NCBI GenBank assembly: GCA_937960435.1 | Contig: CALGPN010000046.1 | Location: forward strand, 1-64,000 | Length of the DNA: 64,000 nt | Source of the DNA: an uncultured Desulfosoma sp. | GTDB lineage: Bacteria; Desulfobacterota; Syntrophobacteria; Syntrophobacterales; DSM-9756 | Direction of reading: 5' to 3' | Part shown: one piece after another, positions 53,778-63,534 of the stretch | Numbering within the stretch: the stretch's first letter is position 1 | How the letters are laid out: the number at the start of each line of letters is the position of its first letter | Notes under the pieces: model-generated | Seen by the model: the letters and a program-made list of their open reading frames with translations, nothing else | The model's database searches: none | Told to the model about the DNA's origin: nothing | Made by a program: the position numbers and the translations under genes

Positions 53778-56189
53778 ATGATTGTCAGCGGGGCGTGGCT
53801 TCGTGATTACGTGACCCTCACCATGGACATGGAACAACTGGCCCAGCGGCTCACCATGGTCGGGCTCGAAGTGGAAGCCGTGGGAAAACCGTACGCGTAT
53901 TTGCAAACGGTGGTCGTGGGCGAGGTGACGGCCGTGGAACCCCATCCCAAGGCGGACAAGCTCAAGATCTGCCGGGTGCAGGACGGCCGCAGCGAACGGC
54001 GCATCGTCTGCGGGGCGCCCAATGTGGCGGCGGGACTGCGTGTCCCATTGGCCCTGCCGGGAACGAGCCTGCCTTCGGGCATGGGTGTTCACGAAACGGT
54101 CATTCGAGGCGAGCTCTCCCAAGGCATGCTGTGTTCCCAAAAGGAATTGAACCTGGGGGACGACGCCTCCGGCCTCTGGATCCTTCCGATAGACGCCCCC
54201 GTAGGCACCCCGCTCGCCGTCTACCTGGACCTGGAGGATGTGATCCTGGATGTGTCCGTCACACCCAACCGAGGCGATTGCCTGTCCATGGTCGGCATGG
54301 CGCGCGAAGCGGCGGCCATCTGCGGCACCTCCGTGCGCTATCCCCGCATTGTCGTGGAAGAGACCGGCCCGCCCATCGATTCGCTGGCTTCCGTGACCTT
54401 GGAAGACCCGGTGGGCTGTCCGCGATATGCCGCCCGGCTCATCCAAGGGGTGCGCATCGGGCCGTCCCCCGAGTGGATGAAACGGCGCCTGGAGGCGGCC
54501 GGCATCCGTTCCATCAACAACGTCGTGGATGTGACCAACTACGTCCTGTTGGAACTGGGCCAGCCCCTGCACGCCTTCGACTACGACCGGCTGCGGGAAG
54601 GACGGATCGTGGTGCGCCGAGCCGTCTCCGGGGAACGCTTTGCCACGCTGGACGGCGTGGAACGCAGTCTCTTCGATGACACCCTCCTGATCTGCGACGG
54701 CAAAGGACCCGTGGCCATCGCTGGCATCATGGGCGGTCTGGAATCGGAAATCACGCCGACCACGACGCGCGTGCTCATTGAAAGCGCCTATTTTCAGCCG
54801 GAGTGCATCCGAAGAAGCAGCCGAAAACTGGGGCTGCGGACGGAGTCCAGCTACCGTTTCGAACGGGGCGTGGACCCGGAAGGCGTCTTGAGGGCGGCCG
54901 ATCGAGCGGCCCAGCTCATGATCGAACTGGCCGGCGGGTCCGTCGCCAAAGGCCGTATCGACGCCTATCCCGTGCCCATCCCGCGGCCCACCATCGTGCT
55001 CCGCGTGCCCAAGGTGAACGAATTTCTGGGCATGGATCTATCCCTGGAGTCCATGGCCGGCGTGCTTGAGGCCTTGGAAATGGACGTGGAGACGATGGAT
55101 GCCGAGACCCTCAGGGTGACGCCGCCGTCGTTTCGACCCGATATCACGCGGGAAGTGGACTTGGCCGAAGAAGTGGCGCGTCTTACGGGCTACGACAAGG
55201 TGCCGGTGACCCATGCGCAGGTTCCCCTGTATAGCGACCCCGTGGATCCGCACGCCGCGGCGCGGCAGGAACTGAAACGGGTTTTGGAAGCCGTGGGGTT
55301 TTACGAGGTCCTGACCTACTCGTTCACCTCAGAAAGGGCCCTGGGATCGCTTCAACTTCCCGATGACGACCCGCGGTTGCGTCCCGTGCGACTGCTCAAC
55401 CCGCTGAGCGAAGAGCAGGCGGTCATGCGCACGTCCTTGCTGCCCGGCCTGTTGCAAACGGCGCGCCTCAATCTGGACCGAGGCAACACGGATCTTCGTC
55501 TGTTCGAGCTGAGCAAAGTCTTTCTCCCTCGGCAGGGGGAGCTTCTGCCCCGGGAGGATCATCACCTGGCCGGGGTTCTGGCGGGGCGCCGCGATCCCCG
55601 CGCCGTGTACGGGTCCGAGGACCCCGTGGATTATTCCGACGTCAAGGGTGTGGTGGAAGAGATCCTTTCGTCCTGCTGGCTGGATGAATCCGAGGTCCGT
55701 TTTTCCCATGACGCGCTGCCCGTCTACTGCGATCCTCGCTGTGCCGCATCCCTTTGGGTCAAGGGCATGGTGGTGGGCTCTCTTGGGCGCCTTCATCCCG
55801 ACGTGCGGGAAGCCTTCGATCTGAAACGGGATATTTATTATTTCGAGCTGGATTTCGAGAAGTTGTTTGCCCTGCGCAACCCCCATCCGGGTTTTGTGCC
55901 GCTGCCCAAGTTCCCCTCGGTGACGCGGGATTTGGCTTTGATCGTGGAGGGGACACTGCCGGTGGCGGACCCCTTGGCCTTCATCCGGTCGCTGCCCGAG
56001 CCCTTGGTGGAATCGGTGACCGTCTTCGATCTCTACCGGGGAAAGCCGTTGGCCGACCATCAAAAAGGCGTAGGCTACCGCATCGTCTATCGAGCGGCGG
56101 ACCGCAACCTGACCGATGAAGAGGTCAACGCCCTGCATCAGCGCATCACGGATCAGGTGCTCAAGGCCTTTGGGGCGACCTTGCGTTAG
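53778..56189 (+). CDS. pheT: Phenylalanyl-tRNA synthetase beta subunit
   Basis: The product has 803 aa. Domains in order: a tRNA-binding OB fold (VVVGEVTAVEPHPKADKLKICRVQDG), the B3/B4 editing domain (SINNVVDVTNYVLLELGQPLHAFDYDRL), B5 (FRPDITREVDLAEEVARLTGYDKVP), a core-like region, and the C-terminal FDX-ACB domain (PKFPSVTRDLALIVEG...VTVFDLYRGKPLADHQKGVGYRIVYRAADRNLTDEEV). The start at ATG 53778 follows AAGAGGGGAAAATCC. It lies 125 bp after pheS; the gap holds a GC-rich palindrome (CGACGG...) but no strong terminator. Confidence 0.97.
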   Translation: MIVSGAWLRDYVTLTMDMEQLAQRLTMVGLEVEAVGKPYAYLQTVVVGEVTAVEPHPKADKLKICRVQDGRSERRIVCGAPNVAAGLRVPLALPGTSLPSGMGVHETVIRGELSQGMLCSQKELNLGDDASGLWILPIDAPVGTPLAVYLDLEDVILDVSVTPNRGDCLSMVGMAREAAAICGTSVRYPRIVVEETGPPIDSLASVTLEDPVGCPRYAARLIQGVRIGPSPEWMKRRLEAAGIRSINNVVDVTNYVLLELGQPLHAFDYDRLREGRIVVRRAVSGERFATLDGVERSLFDDTLLICDGKGPVAIAGIMGGLESEITPTTTRVLIESAYFQPECIRRSSRKLGLRTESSYRFERGVDPEGVLRAADRAAQLMIELAGGSVAKGRIDAYPVPIPRPTIVLRVPKVNEFLGMDLSLESMAGVLEALEMDVETMDAETLRVTPPSFRPDITREVDLAEEVARLTGYDKVPVTHAQVPLYSDPVDPHAAARQELKRVLEAVGFYEVLTYSFTSERALGSLQLPDDDPRLRPVRLLNPLSEEQAVMRTSLLPGLLQTARLNLDRGNTDLRLFELSKVFLPRQGELLPREDHHLAGVLAGRRDPRAVYGSEDPVDYSDVKGVVEEILSSCWLDESEVRFSHDALPVYCDPRCAASLWVKGMVVGSLGRLHPDVREAFDLKRDIYYFELDFEKLFALRNPHPGFVPLPKFPSVTRDLALIVEGTLPVADPLAFIRSLPEPLVESVTVFDLYRGKPLADHQKGVGYRIVYRAADRNLTDEEVNALHQRITDQVLKAFGATLR

Positions 56190-56221
56190 AAGCCCGGGGC
56201 CATGGAGGGGTCGGTTCAGTG

Positions 56222-56602
56222 ATGGTGGAAAACGGGGTCTCAAACGACAAAAGGGAGGAGGATCGGCCGAAGCCGTGCCAGGTGAGTTTTGTCCATGAGT
56301 CCCGTAAAGGCACGGGGCGGGCGGTTCACTTCAACGAACTCGGCATGCTGGTGCTCTGCCGGGATCCGGCACCGCTTCAAACCCGGCTCCGGATGAGCCT
56401 CCATTTCCCCGGTTTGAAAAACCCCATCGATGTGGAAGGGGAGGTGGTGTGGAGCAATCAGTACGGTCCGGACGACCCCACGACGCCTCGGGGCATGGGC
56501 GTCAAGTTTACCGACTTGGATCCCGCCACAGCCCGGCTCCTGGCCGACTTTTCCGCACGCTACAAAGTTTACGGCACTCAGTACGAACTGTTCTATTCCT
56601 GA
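56222..56602 (+). CDS. PilZ-domain protein
   Basis: The product has 126 aa. After a short charged N-terminus comes a PilZ-like barrel: KPCQVSFVHESRKGTGRAVHFNELGMLVLC...GEVVWSNQYGPDDPTTPRGMGVKFTDLDP. The usual RxxxR + D/NxSxxG c-di-GMP motif is not clear, so c-di-GMP binding is uncertain. The GMGVKF ending is typical of the family. GTG 56219 is a competing start. It sits 32 bp after pheT. Confidence 0.75.
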   Translation: MVENGVSNDKREEDRPKPCQVSFVHESRKGTGRAVHFNELGMLVLCRDPAPLQTRLRMSLHFPGLKNPIDVEGEVVWSNQYGPDDPTTPRGMGVKFTDLDPATARLLADFSARYKVYGTQYELFYS

Positions 56603-56653
56603 TCCGTCGCCGGTCGGCATGAGACCTGCCCGGCTCCTGACCGAAAAACACCC

Positions 56654-57199
56654 ATGAACCCGTTGGAAACCTTTCTCCTCGCCGTGGCTCTGGGCTGCGA
56701 TGCGTTCGCGGTGGGCCTAGGGGTGGGCACACGGTTTTGTTCCCGGCGCCAAATCTTTCGCCTCTCGTTTCACTTCGGTCTTTTCCAGTTCGCCATGCCC
56801 CTCCTGGGTTGGGCCATGGGATTGTATCTTGTGGGGCTCGTCAAAAAATGGGGGCCGTGGCTCGCTTTTTTTCTTCTTGTTTTCATCGGCCTCAAAATGG
56901 CTTATGAGAGTCTTCGGGGCGAAGAGTTCCAAGACGAATGCCCGGACCCCACACGAGGGATGAGTCTCATCGTCCTGTCGCTGGCAACCAGCATGGACGC
57001 GTTGGGTGTGGGGTTCAGTTTAGGGATTCTGGGCCGGCAGCTTCTGGGAGCCGCCGTGGTCATCGGGGTGACCGCCGCGGCCATGACGTGGGCGGCCATG
57101 CGCATCGGGAATCGCCTTTCCACCTTGTGGGGGCGGCGCATGGGGGTTTTGGGAGGGGTGGTGCTCGTCGCCATCGCCTTCAAATTGCTTTTGGGTTGA
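56654..57199 (+). CDS. mntP: Manganese efflux pump MntP
   Basis: This 181-aa inner-membrane protein has six transmembrane helices in two related halves. The Asp-bearing helices read ALGCDAFAVGLGVG (first half) and LATSMDALGVGFSLG (second half), where the Asp residues carry the metal path. LVFIGLKMAYESLRGE matches the inter-half region. It exports Mn2+ and protects from manganese excess. E. coli mntP is preceded by an Mn-sensing yybP-ykoY riboswitch; no such structure was seen in the 51-bp gap here, so it is presumably transcribed from upstream. Confidence 0.9.
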   Translation: MNPLETFLLAVALGCDAFAVGLGVGTRFCSRRQIFRLSFHFGLFQFAMPLLGWAMGLYLVGLVKKWGPWLAFFLLVFIGLKMAYESLRGEEFQDECPDPTRGMSLIVLSLATSMDALGVGFSLGILGRQLLGAAVVIGVTAAAMTWAAMRIGNRLSTLWGRRMGVLGGVVLVAIAFKLLLG

Positions 57200-57225
57200 G
57201 TCGCTTGAAAATCGATAGGAAGCTT

Positions 57226-60216
57226 ATGGCGGTCAGACTGGAAATCGCCCTGAAGCCGCACTTGTTCGATGCCGAAGGTTCGGAGCTGTGCCGAAAGATC
57301 CGGGACTATTTCGGGTGGGACGTGGGACGGGCCCGCGTGATCCGCGTGATCACCCTGGAAACGAGCCTCAGCCCGGATGAGCTGGAAGCGATCCGAACGG
57401 AAATCTTCACCAACCCCGTCTCCCAAGTGTCGTCTTTTCGGCCACTGGCCTCAGGCGACGACTTTCAGTGGGCCATTTGGGTGGGGTATCGCCCCGGGGT
57501 GCGGGACACGGCGGGCAGCGTGGCTTTGGAAGCCATCGCGGACTTTCTGCGCCGTCCCTTGGGAAAAGACGACGCGGCGTACACATCCAAGATTTTCCTT
57601 CTCTATGACGCGCCGCTGCAGCGTGCCCAGGTGGACACCATCGCCCGGGAACTGTTGGCCAACGACATCATCCAACAGTGGCGCATCTACGCCCGGGAGG
57701 AATGGGACGCCGAGGAAGGCATCGGGCTCATTTGCCCCAAGGTGGCGTTGCGTCACAGGCCCACGGTGGAAAAGATCGCCATCGGCAGTGATGAGGAACT
57801 CAAGGCCTTGAGCGATGCGCGCAATCTGGCGCTGAACCCTCGCGACATCCCCGTTATCCGCCGCTATTTCCTGCGTCCCGACGTGCTGCAGCAAAGGGCC
57901 CGCGTGGGCTTGGATCTTCCTACCGATGTGGAACTGGAAACCATCGGTCAAGCCCGAAGCGACCATTGCAATCACAACACCTTTCGCGGCCGTTTCCATT
58001 ACAAGGACGTGGACACGGGCCGGGAAACCGTTGTGGACAACCTTTTCAAGACGTGCATCGAAGCCCCCACCTTGGCCGTGCAGGCTCGCAAGGACTGGGT
58101 CGTCTCGGTCCTGTGGGACAACGCCGGCGCCGCCCGCTTCGACAATGACCATCTCTATGTGATCACGGGCGAAACCCATAACAGCCCGTCCACGATGGAA
58201 GCTTACGGCGGGGCGCTCACGGGCATCGTGGGCGTGTATCGCGATCCCATGGGCACCGGCAAGGGTTCCCGGCTCATCGCCGGACTTTACGGCTACTGTG
58301 TGGGACCTCGCGATTACGCCGGGCCGCTTCGCCCACACCTTCACCCGAGGCGCCTGCTGGACGGCGTGGTGGAAGGGGTTCGAGACGGAGGGAACAAACA
58401 CGGGGTGCCCACGGTGTTCGGCAACCTGTTTTACCATCCGTCCTATTTGGGGAAATGCCTGGTCTTTGTGGCCGCCCTCGGGATCATGCCCCGGCACATC
58501 CAAGGGGAACCCGCGGAAAAGAAAAAACCCGAGCCCGGCGATCTCATCGTCATGGCCGGGGGACGCGTGGGCAAAGACGGCATCCACGGCGTCACGGCCT
58601 CCAGCCAAAGCTACAGTGAACAGACGCCGGCGGGCCACGTGCAGATCGGTGACCCGTATACGCAGAAGAAAATGCACGATTTCCTGCTGGAAGCCCGAGA
58701 CGAGGGCCTCATCACCTTCATCACGGACAACGGCGGCGGGGGTCTGTCCTCCTCCGTCGGAGAATCGGCTCATCTGGCCGGAGGCGCCCACGTGGAACTG
58801 GATCGGGTGCCGTTGAAATACGAAGGCCTGGATGTGTGGGAAATTTGGGTGTCCGAATCCCAGGAGCGGATGACGGTGGCGGTGCGGCCGGAAAACCTGG
58901 ATCGGTTCATGACCCTGGCGGCGCTCCATGAAGTGGAATGCACCGTCATCGGCCGCTACGAAGACACAGGAAAGCTCCATCTGACGTACCAGGGAAAAAC
59001 GTGCGCGTACCTGGATTTGAGTTTCTTTCGGGAAGATTTTCCGCAATGGGAGTTCCAGGCCCACTGGCGTTCCCCTGAATCCCGAGGGCTCACGGAACCG
59101 GTGATGAGCGAACCCGAAGATTACGGGCGGCTTCTCGCCGATCTTTTGGCCTCGCCCAATCTGTGCAGCCGCGAATGGATCCAGCGCCAGTACGACCACG
59201 AAGTGCAAGGGACGAGCGTGGTGAAGTTCCTCGTCGGGCGGTGCCGCGATGTCCCCAACGATGCGGCCGTTCTTCGCCCCGTGCTCACTTCGCGCCGAGG
59301 TCTCGCCGTCACCCAAGCGCTCCATCCCCCCTACGGCCTTATCGACACCTACCACATGGTGGAAGCGTCCATCGACGAATGCGTCCGCAGACTGTTGGCC
59401 GTAGGAGGCCTCCTGGACGAGATCGGCGGGGTGGACAATTTCTGCTGGCCATCCATCCAATACGACGAACACAAAAACCCGGACGGGCGATACAAAGCGG
59501 CCCAGCTGGTGCGCGCCAACTGGGCCTTGAAAGACATGTGCCTCGCTTACGGCATCCCTCTCCTTTCCGGGAAAGACAGCATGTACGTAGACGGCCATCT
59601 GCCGGGAACCTACGGGGAACGGCACAAGGTTTCGGGCTTGCCCACCATGCTCTTCACGGCGACGACCGTCGTGGAAGACATTACCCGGTGCTTGACCATG
59701 GACGTCAAGATGCCCGGCGACTGGGTCTACGTCCTGGGGGAAACCCGCCATGAGATGGGGGGATCGGAGTATTACGAAAAATTCGGCTATGTGGGGGTAA
59801 CGGTCCCCAAGGCCGACCCGGCGGCCTTCCTCGGCTTGTATCAGGCGGTGGAAGCGGCCGTGCGGGAGGGACTCTTGGCGTCATGCCGGGCCGTGGGTCG
59901 AGGTGGTCTCGCGGTGCATGGGGCTCTGAAAGCCCTGGCCGGAAACCTCGGCATGCATTGGGATCTGGGCGCTGTGCCCGTCTCGGGAAAAATGTCGCCG
60001 GCCGTCCTGCTCTTCAGCGAATCCCTGGGTCGGTTTTTGGTGACGGTAGCGCCGGAGCGCCGCGAGGCCTTCGAGGCGCATTTCAAGGGATGGCCTGTGG
60101 GTCTTTTGGGGCGTGTGACCGAAGATCCGGTCTTTGTCGTCCGGGACGGATCCGGTCGGGAAATTCTTCGGGAAAGTCTGGAAACTTTGGGCAGATCCTA
60201 CCGCGGCGGTTCATGA
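57226..60216 (+). CDS. purL: Phosphoribosylformylglycinamidine synthase, PurS-like domains fused to PurL
   Basis: The product has 996 aa. The N-terminal ~170 residues contain two PurS-like units (AVRLEIALKPHLFDAEGSELCRKIRDYF... and FQWAIWVGYRPGVRDTAGSVALEAIADFL...). The PurL core follows, with the active His in SDHCNHNTFRG, ITGETHNSPSTMEAYGGALTGIVGVYRD, GRVGKDGIHGVTASS, DNGGGGLSSSVGE and SGKDSMYVDG. No glutaminase domain is present; the amidotransferase subunit is the separate purQ (60427-61251). This is intermediate between the small PurL+PurS type and the single-chain enzyme. The start ATG 57226 follows TAGGAAGC, 26 bp after mntP. Confidence 0.94.
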   Translation: MAVRLEIALKPHLFDAEGSELCRKIRDYFGWDVGRARVIRVITLETSLSPDELEAIRTEIFTNPVSQVSSFRPLASGDDFQWAIWVGYRPGVRDTAGSVALEAIADFLRRPLGKDDAAYTSKIFLLYDAPLQRAQVDTIARELLANDIIQQWRIYAREEWDAEEGIGLICPKVALRHRPTVEKIAIGSDEELKALSDARNLALNPRDIPVIRRYFLRPDVLQQRARVGLDLPTDVELETIGQARSDHCNHNTFRGRFHYKDVDTGRETVVDNLFKTCIEAPTLAVQARKDWVVSVLWDNAGAARFDNDHLYVITGETHNSPSTMEAYGGALTGIVGVYRDPMGTGKGSRLIAGLYGYCVGPRDYAGPLRPHLHPRRLLDGVVEGVRDGGNKHGVPTVFGNLFYHPSYLGKCLVFVAALGIMPRHIQGEPAEKKKPEPGDLIVMAGGRVGKDGIHGVTASSQSYSEQTPAGHVQIGDPYTQKKMHDFLLEARDEGLITFITDNGGGGLSSSVGESAHLAGGAHVELDRVPLKYEGLDVWEIWVSESQERMTVAVRPENLDRFMTLAALHEVECTVIGRYEDTGKLHLTYQGKTCAYLDLSFFREDFPQWEFQAHWRSPESRGLTEPVMSEPEDYGRLLADLLASPNLCSREWIQRQYDHEVQGTSVVKFLVGRCRDVPNDAAVLRPVLTSRRGLAVTQALHPPYGLIDTYHMVEASIDECVRRLLAVGGLLDEIGGVDNFCWPSIQYDEHKNPDGRYKAAQLVRANWALKDMCLAYGIPLLSGKDSMYVDGHLPGTYGERHKVSGLPTMLFTATTVVEDITRCLTMDVKMPGDWVYVLGETRHEMGGSEYYEKFGYVGVTVPKADPAAFLGLYQAVEAAVREGLLASCRAVGRGGLAVHGALKALAGNLGMHWDLGAVPVSGKMSPAVLLFSESLGRFLVTVAPERREAFEAHFKGWPVGLLGRVTEDPVFVVRDGSGREILRESLETLGRSYRGGS

Positions 60217-60426
60217 ACACCGAAAGGCGTGGAGGTTCTGCGGCGTTCGGACCGACGGCCTTCTGAAGCGCGGTCCCCCGCCCGAGGGTTTTCCTCCAAG
60301 CGGGCGCCGAGAAGGGCCTTTTTGTTCGGGGTGCACGTGTCCCGCACGCACGAGCTCCGGGGCGTGCGGCGTCGTCGGGCGTTTCCATGAGACCGCAGGC
60401 GATGGAAGAAGAGGGCGGAGGACGGC
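60217..60426. other. Gap between purL and purQ
   Basis: This 210-bp stretch has no convincing reading frame. A few GC-rich inverted repeats are present but no clear terminator or promoter. A GGAGGACGGC just before 60427 serves purQ. Confidence 0.5.
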
Positions 60427-61251
60427 ATGGCGGAAGTTCGAGCGTTGGTGCTCACCGGTTTCGGGCTTAACTGCGATTGGGAAACGGCCCACATCTTGAC
60501 CCTGGCCGGAGCCCGAGCCGAACGGGGGCATCTGAACCAGCTCATTTGCGGTGCCAAAACCCTTCGCGACTATCATATCTTCGTCATCGGGGGCGGGTTT
60601 TCCTGGGCGGACGATCATGGCGCGGGGGTCATTTTGGCCATGCGCTTGAAGCACCGCCTTCGGGACGAGATCCTCACGTTTGTGGAAAACGGCGGCCTGG
60701 TCTTGGGCATTTGCAACGGCTTTCAGGTGCTCGTCAACACGGGACTGCTTCCGGGCTTCGAACCGGGCCGGTTGTCCCGGCAGGTGGCCTTGATCGACAA
60801 CGACTGCGGGCGGTTCCGGGACCAATGGGTCCATTGTGTGTTTGAAGCGTCTTCGCCGTGTGTGTTCACGCGGGGCTTGACGGCCATGGATCTTCCGGTG
60901 CGCCACGGCGAAGGGAAGTTCTTCGCCGAACCGGGCATTCTCGACAGGCTGGAACGGAACCGTCAAGTGGTGGTGCGTTACGCCTTTGCCGATGGCCGAC
61001 CGGCAGGGGGGGCCTTTCCCGAAAACCCCAACGGCTCTCTTCACGACATTGCCGGCATCTGCGATGCCACAGGGCGCATTTTCGGCCTTATGCCCCATCC
61101 GGAAGCGTTCCACCATTGGACGAACCACCCCGACTGGACCTGGGAAAAAGAGCGATACCGACGGGCCGGCCTGCCGTTTCCGGAAGAAGGAGCCGGCCTG
61201 CGCCTTTTCCGTAACGCCGTGGACTACGTGCGAGAACAAGGAGCGCGGTGA
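60427..61251 (+). CDS. purQ: Phosphoribosylformylglycinamidine synthase, glutaminase subunit
   Basis: The product has 274 aa. The class I glutamine amidotransferase has the nucleophilic Cys in LVLGICNGFQVLVN, LPVRHGEGKFF and the His-Glu pair in GLMPHPEAFHHWTNHP. It supplies ammonia to PurL. Its family is the longer PurQ form, with inserts after the active Cys. The stop codon overlaps the purN start (TGATG). GGAGG precedes the ATG at 60427. Confidence 0.95.
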   Translation: MAEVRALVLTGFGLNCDWETAHILTLAGARAERGHLNQLICGAKTLRDYHIFVIGGGFSWADDHGAGVILAMRLKHRLRDEILTFVENGGLVLGICNGFQVLVNTGLLPGFEPGRLSRQVALIDNDCGRFRDQWVHCVFEASSPCVFTRGLTAMDLPVRHGEGKFFAEPGILDRLERNRQVVVRYAFADGRPAGGAFPENPNGSLHDIAGICDATGRIFGLMPHPEAFHHWTNHPDWTWEKERYRRAGLPFPEEGAGLRLFRNAVDYVREQGAR

Positions 61252-62141
61252 TGTCCTCCAATCCCCAAGGTCATGAGGAAAGTGTCGGCACGGCCCGAAG
61301 CGCCGCATCGGAGACGTCGGGGCGGCTGCGCATCGCCGTTCTTGTCTCCGGCGGTGGAACGAATCTTCAAGCCCTGATCGATCGGGCCGAAAAGGGAAAA
61401 CTGGATGCGGACATCGTGTGCGTGGGAAGCGACCGGGCGTCGGCCTACGGCCTGGTTCGGGCCCAGCGTGCGGGCATCCCGACCTTTGTCGTCTCCTACG
61501 AAAAATACCTCAAGGGCCCATTGGACGAACCCGTGGATGAGGCCCTGCTCGGTTCCGTGGATGCCCGCCAAAGGATTCTTGCCGATGCGGATGCAGAAGT
61601 CCGCCGTGACCGGATCCGGCGTCTCATGGCCGCCGAAAAGGAAATTCTTGCCCATTTGGAAGCCTACGGGGTGGAGCTGGTCTGCCTCGCCGGCTTCATG
61701 CGGTTGCTCACCCCTTTTTTCCTCAGCCGTTTTCGGAAAAACGACCGTCCCGGGGTGGTGAACATTCATCCGGCCCTGCTGCCCGCCTTTCCCGGCCGGC
61801 ACGGCTACCGGGACACCTATCGCTACGGGTGCAAATGGGGCGGCATCACCATTCATTTTGTGGACGAAGGGGAAGACACAGGGCCGGTGATCGCCCAGGC
61901 CGTCTATCCCATTTGGGATGAAGACACCTGCGACGAGGTGCAGCAGCGCGGGCTTCACCTGGAACACATCATGTACGCCCAGGTCATCAACTGGATTGCT
62001 CGGGATAGGGTGCGTCTCGTCCCCCGTTCGGACGGGCGGCCCCGCGTGTGCATCGAAGACCCGCTCTACCGGGAAGTGGTCGGCTCCTGGGTGGAAGCGA
62101 CCTTTCGTCCCGATCCGCTTGTGGAACACCGCCGCACGTAA
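61251..62141 (+). CDS. purN: Phosphoribosylglycinamide formyltransferase-like (PurN family)
   Basis: The product has 296 aa. The formyltransferase core has IAVLVSGGGTNLQALID, VCLAGFMRLLTPFFLSRF, VNIHPALLPAFPG with the catalytic His, and ITIHFVDEGEDTGPVIAQ with the catalytic Asp. An insertion of ~45 residues (EYLKGPLDEPVDEALL...AEKEILAHLEAYG) lengthens it relative to E. coli PurN (~212 aa). This longer form suggests a distinct subfamily; formyl-tetrahydrofolate as donor is assumed. It overlaps purQ by one base. The next gene is convergent. Confidence 0.9.
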   Translation: MSSNPQGHEESVGTARSAASETSGRLRIAVLVSGGGTNLQALIDRAEKGKLDADIVCVGSDRASAYGLVRAQRAGIPTFVVSYEKYLKGPLDEPVDEALLGSVDARQRILADADAEVRRDRIRRLMAAEKEILAHLEAYGVELVCLAGFMRLLTPFFLSRFRKNDRPGVVNIHPALLPAFPGRHGYRDTYRYGCKWGGITIHFVDEGEDTGPVIAQAVYPIWDEDTCDEVQQRGLHLEHIMYAQVINWIARDRVRLVPRSDGRPRVCIEDPLYREVVGSWVEATFRPDPLVEHRRT

Positions 62142-62215
62142 CGCGAAGACCGAAGCGCTTGGATCAACCATTTTCTTCTGGCGGTTTCAGGATCTCTCCA
62201 GAGCGCGGGTCGGAT

Positions 62216-63370
62216 TCAGACGAGGGCTTCCACAAGGCGCGCCTGCACCTCGGCGTCCAGATAGGGGTGCATGGGCAGGCTCACAATGCGCCCGGCGAGA
62301 TCTTCGGTGACGGGAAAATCTCCGGCGCTGTAGCCCAGGGCGGCGAAGGCGGGCTGCAGGTGAAGCGGGATCGGATAATAGACGGCGGTGGGAATGCCGA
62401 CCCTTTGAAGCCGCTCCCGAAGGACGTCCCGGTCGGCGGGAGTGGGGGCCAAAACGGAAAATTGCGCCCAAACCGACTCGACCCCCTCGGGAACCCTTTG
62501 CACCGTGAGGTCGGGCCGGTGGGTTTCCAAAAGGGCGATGTAGCGATGCGCCGCTTCTTGGCGAAGCCGGCGTTCTTCTTCGAAGAGCGTCCATTTGGCC
62601 AGCAAGACGGCGGCCTGGAGGGTGTCCAGGCGGCCGTTGAGACCCAGCCGCACGTGCTCGTAGCGATGACTTCCCTGGCCGTGGACGCGGATGGAGCGAA
62701 GCTTTTGAGCGACGGCTTCATCGTCGGTAAAGCACATGCCGCCGTCCCCGTAGCCTCCCAGGGGTTTGGCGGGGAAAAAGGAAGTGGCGGCGCCGTGGCC
62801 GAACCGACAGGCGGGCACGCCATGAAGGCGTGCGCCGAAAGACTGGGCGGCGTCTTCCAGAACAAAGAGGCCTTCTTCTTCGGCGATGCTTTCGAGCTCC
62901 GGGTAATCGGCCGGCACGCCGAAAAGATCCACGGCGATGAGCCCTTTCGGCTGGGCGCTCAGGGCGGCCTCGGGGAGGGGATGCAGGGAGCGGTCCTTTC
63001 GCCGGAGGGCCTCGATGGCCAGTCGCAGTTTGTCCGGATCCAGGTTAAAAGTTTCCGGGTCCACATCGACGAAGACGGGAACGGCTCCCAGAAGGGCGAT
63101 GACTTCGGCCGTGGCGATAAACGTGAACGGAGTGGTGAAGACCACATCCCCCGGCCCCACGTCATAGGCCATGAGCAGCATCAAGAGGGCGTCGGTGCCG
63201 GAGGCGCACCCGACGGCATCCCGGGTGCCCACGTATCGGGCCAGCGTTTGTTCCAGTTCCGCCACTTCAGGCCCGAGGATATATTGGCCGTGATCCAAGA
63301 CCGCGCGGATGCGCTCCTCGAGAAGCCCGCGGATTCGACGCTGTTGGCTTTTGAGGTCGATAAAGTCCAT
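62216..63370 (-). CDS. DegT/DnrJ/EryC1-family PLP-dependent sugar aminotransferase
   Basis: The product has 384 aa. MDFIDLKSQQRRI...GQYILGPEVAELEQTLARYVGTRDAVGCASGTDALLMLLMAY is the family N-terminus. TTPFTFIATAEVIALLGAVPVFVDVDPETFNLDPD, VLEDAAQSFGA, and the PLP lysine in SFFPAKPLGGYGDGG are present. It probably transaminates a nucleotide-linked keto-sugar (as in O-antigen or glycan synthesis), but no other sugar genes are beside it. CAAGGAAATTCACCC precedes the ATG at 63370. Confidence 0.9.
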   Translation of the reverse strand: MDFIDLKSQQRRIRGLLEERIRAVLDHGQYILGPEVAELEQTLARYVGTRDAVGCASGTDALLMLLMAYDVGPGDVVFTTPFTFIATAEVIALLGAVPVFVDVDPETFNLDPDKLRLAIEALRRKDRSLHPLPEAALSAQPKGLIAVDLFGVPADYPELESIAEEEGLFVLEDAAQSFGARLHGVPACRFGHGAATSFFPAKPLGGYGDGGMCFTDDEAVAQKLRSIRVHGQGSHRYEHVRLGLNGRLDTLQAAVLLAKWTLFEEERRLRQEAAHRYIALLETHRPDLTVQRVPEGVESVWAQFSVLAPTPADRDVLRERLQRVGIPTAVYYPIPLHLQPAFAALGYSAGDFPVTEDLAGRIVSLPMHPYLDAEVQARLVEALV

Positions 63371-63534
63371 AGGGTGAATTTCCTTGGCCGTCGTCTGTCT
63401 GGGAACGACGTGATTCCGGCTTGTGGTGAAAGGCCCCCCGTTCGAAACGTTTTCCCTTATGAGGCAACCCGGGGGCGGTGTCAATCCTTTCCCCCCGGAT
63501 TCAGGCACCATCGGAAACAGAGGAGGAATCGATC

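Noticed and set aside
57451-59751. A 766-codon open frame on the minus strand across purL
   Set aside because: It lies entirely opposite a confirmed purL frame in GC-rich DNA, where antisense frames stay open by codon bias. It has no motif or ribosome-binding site.
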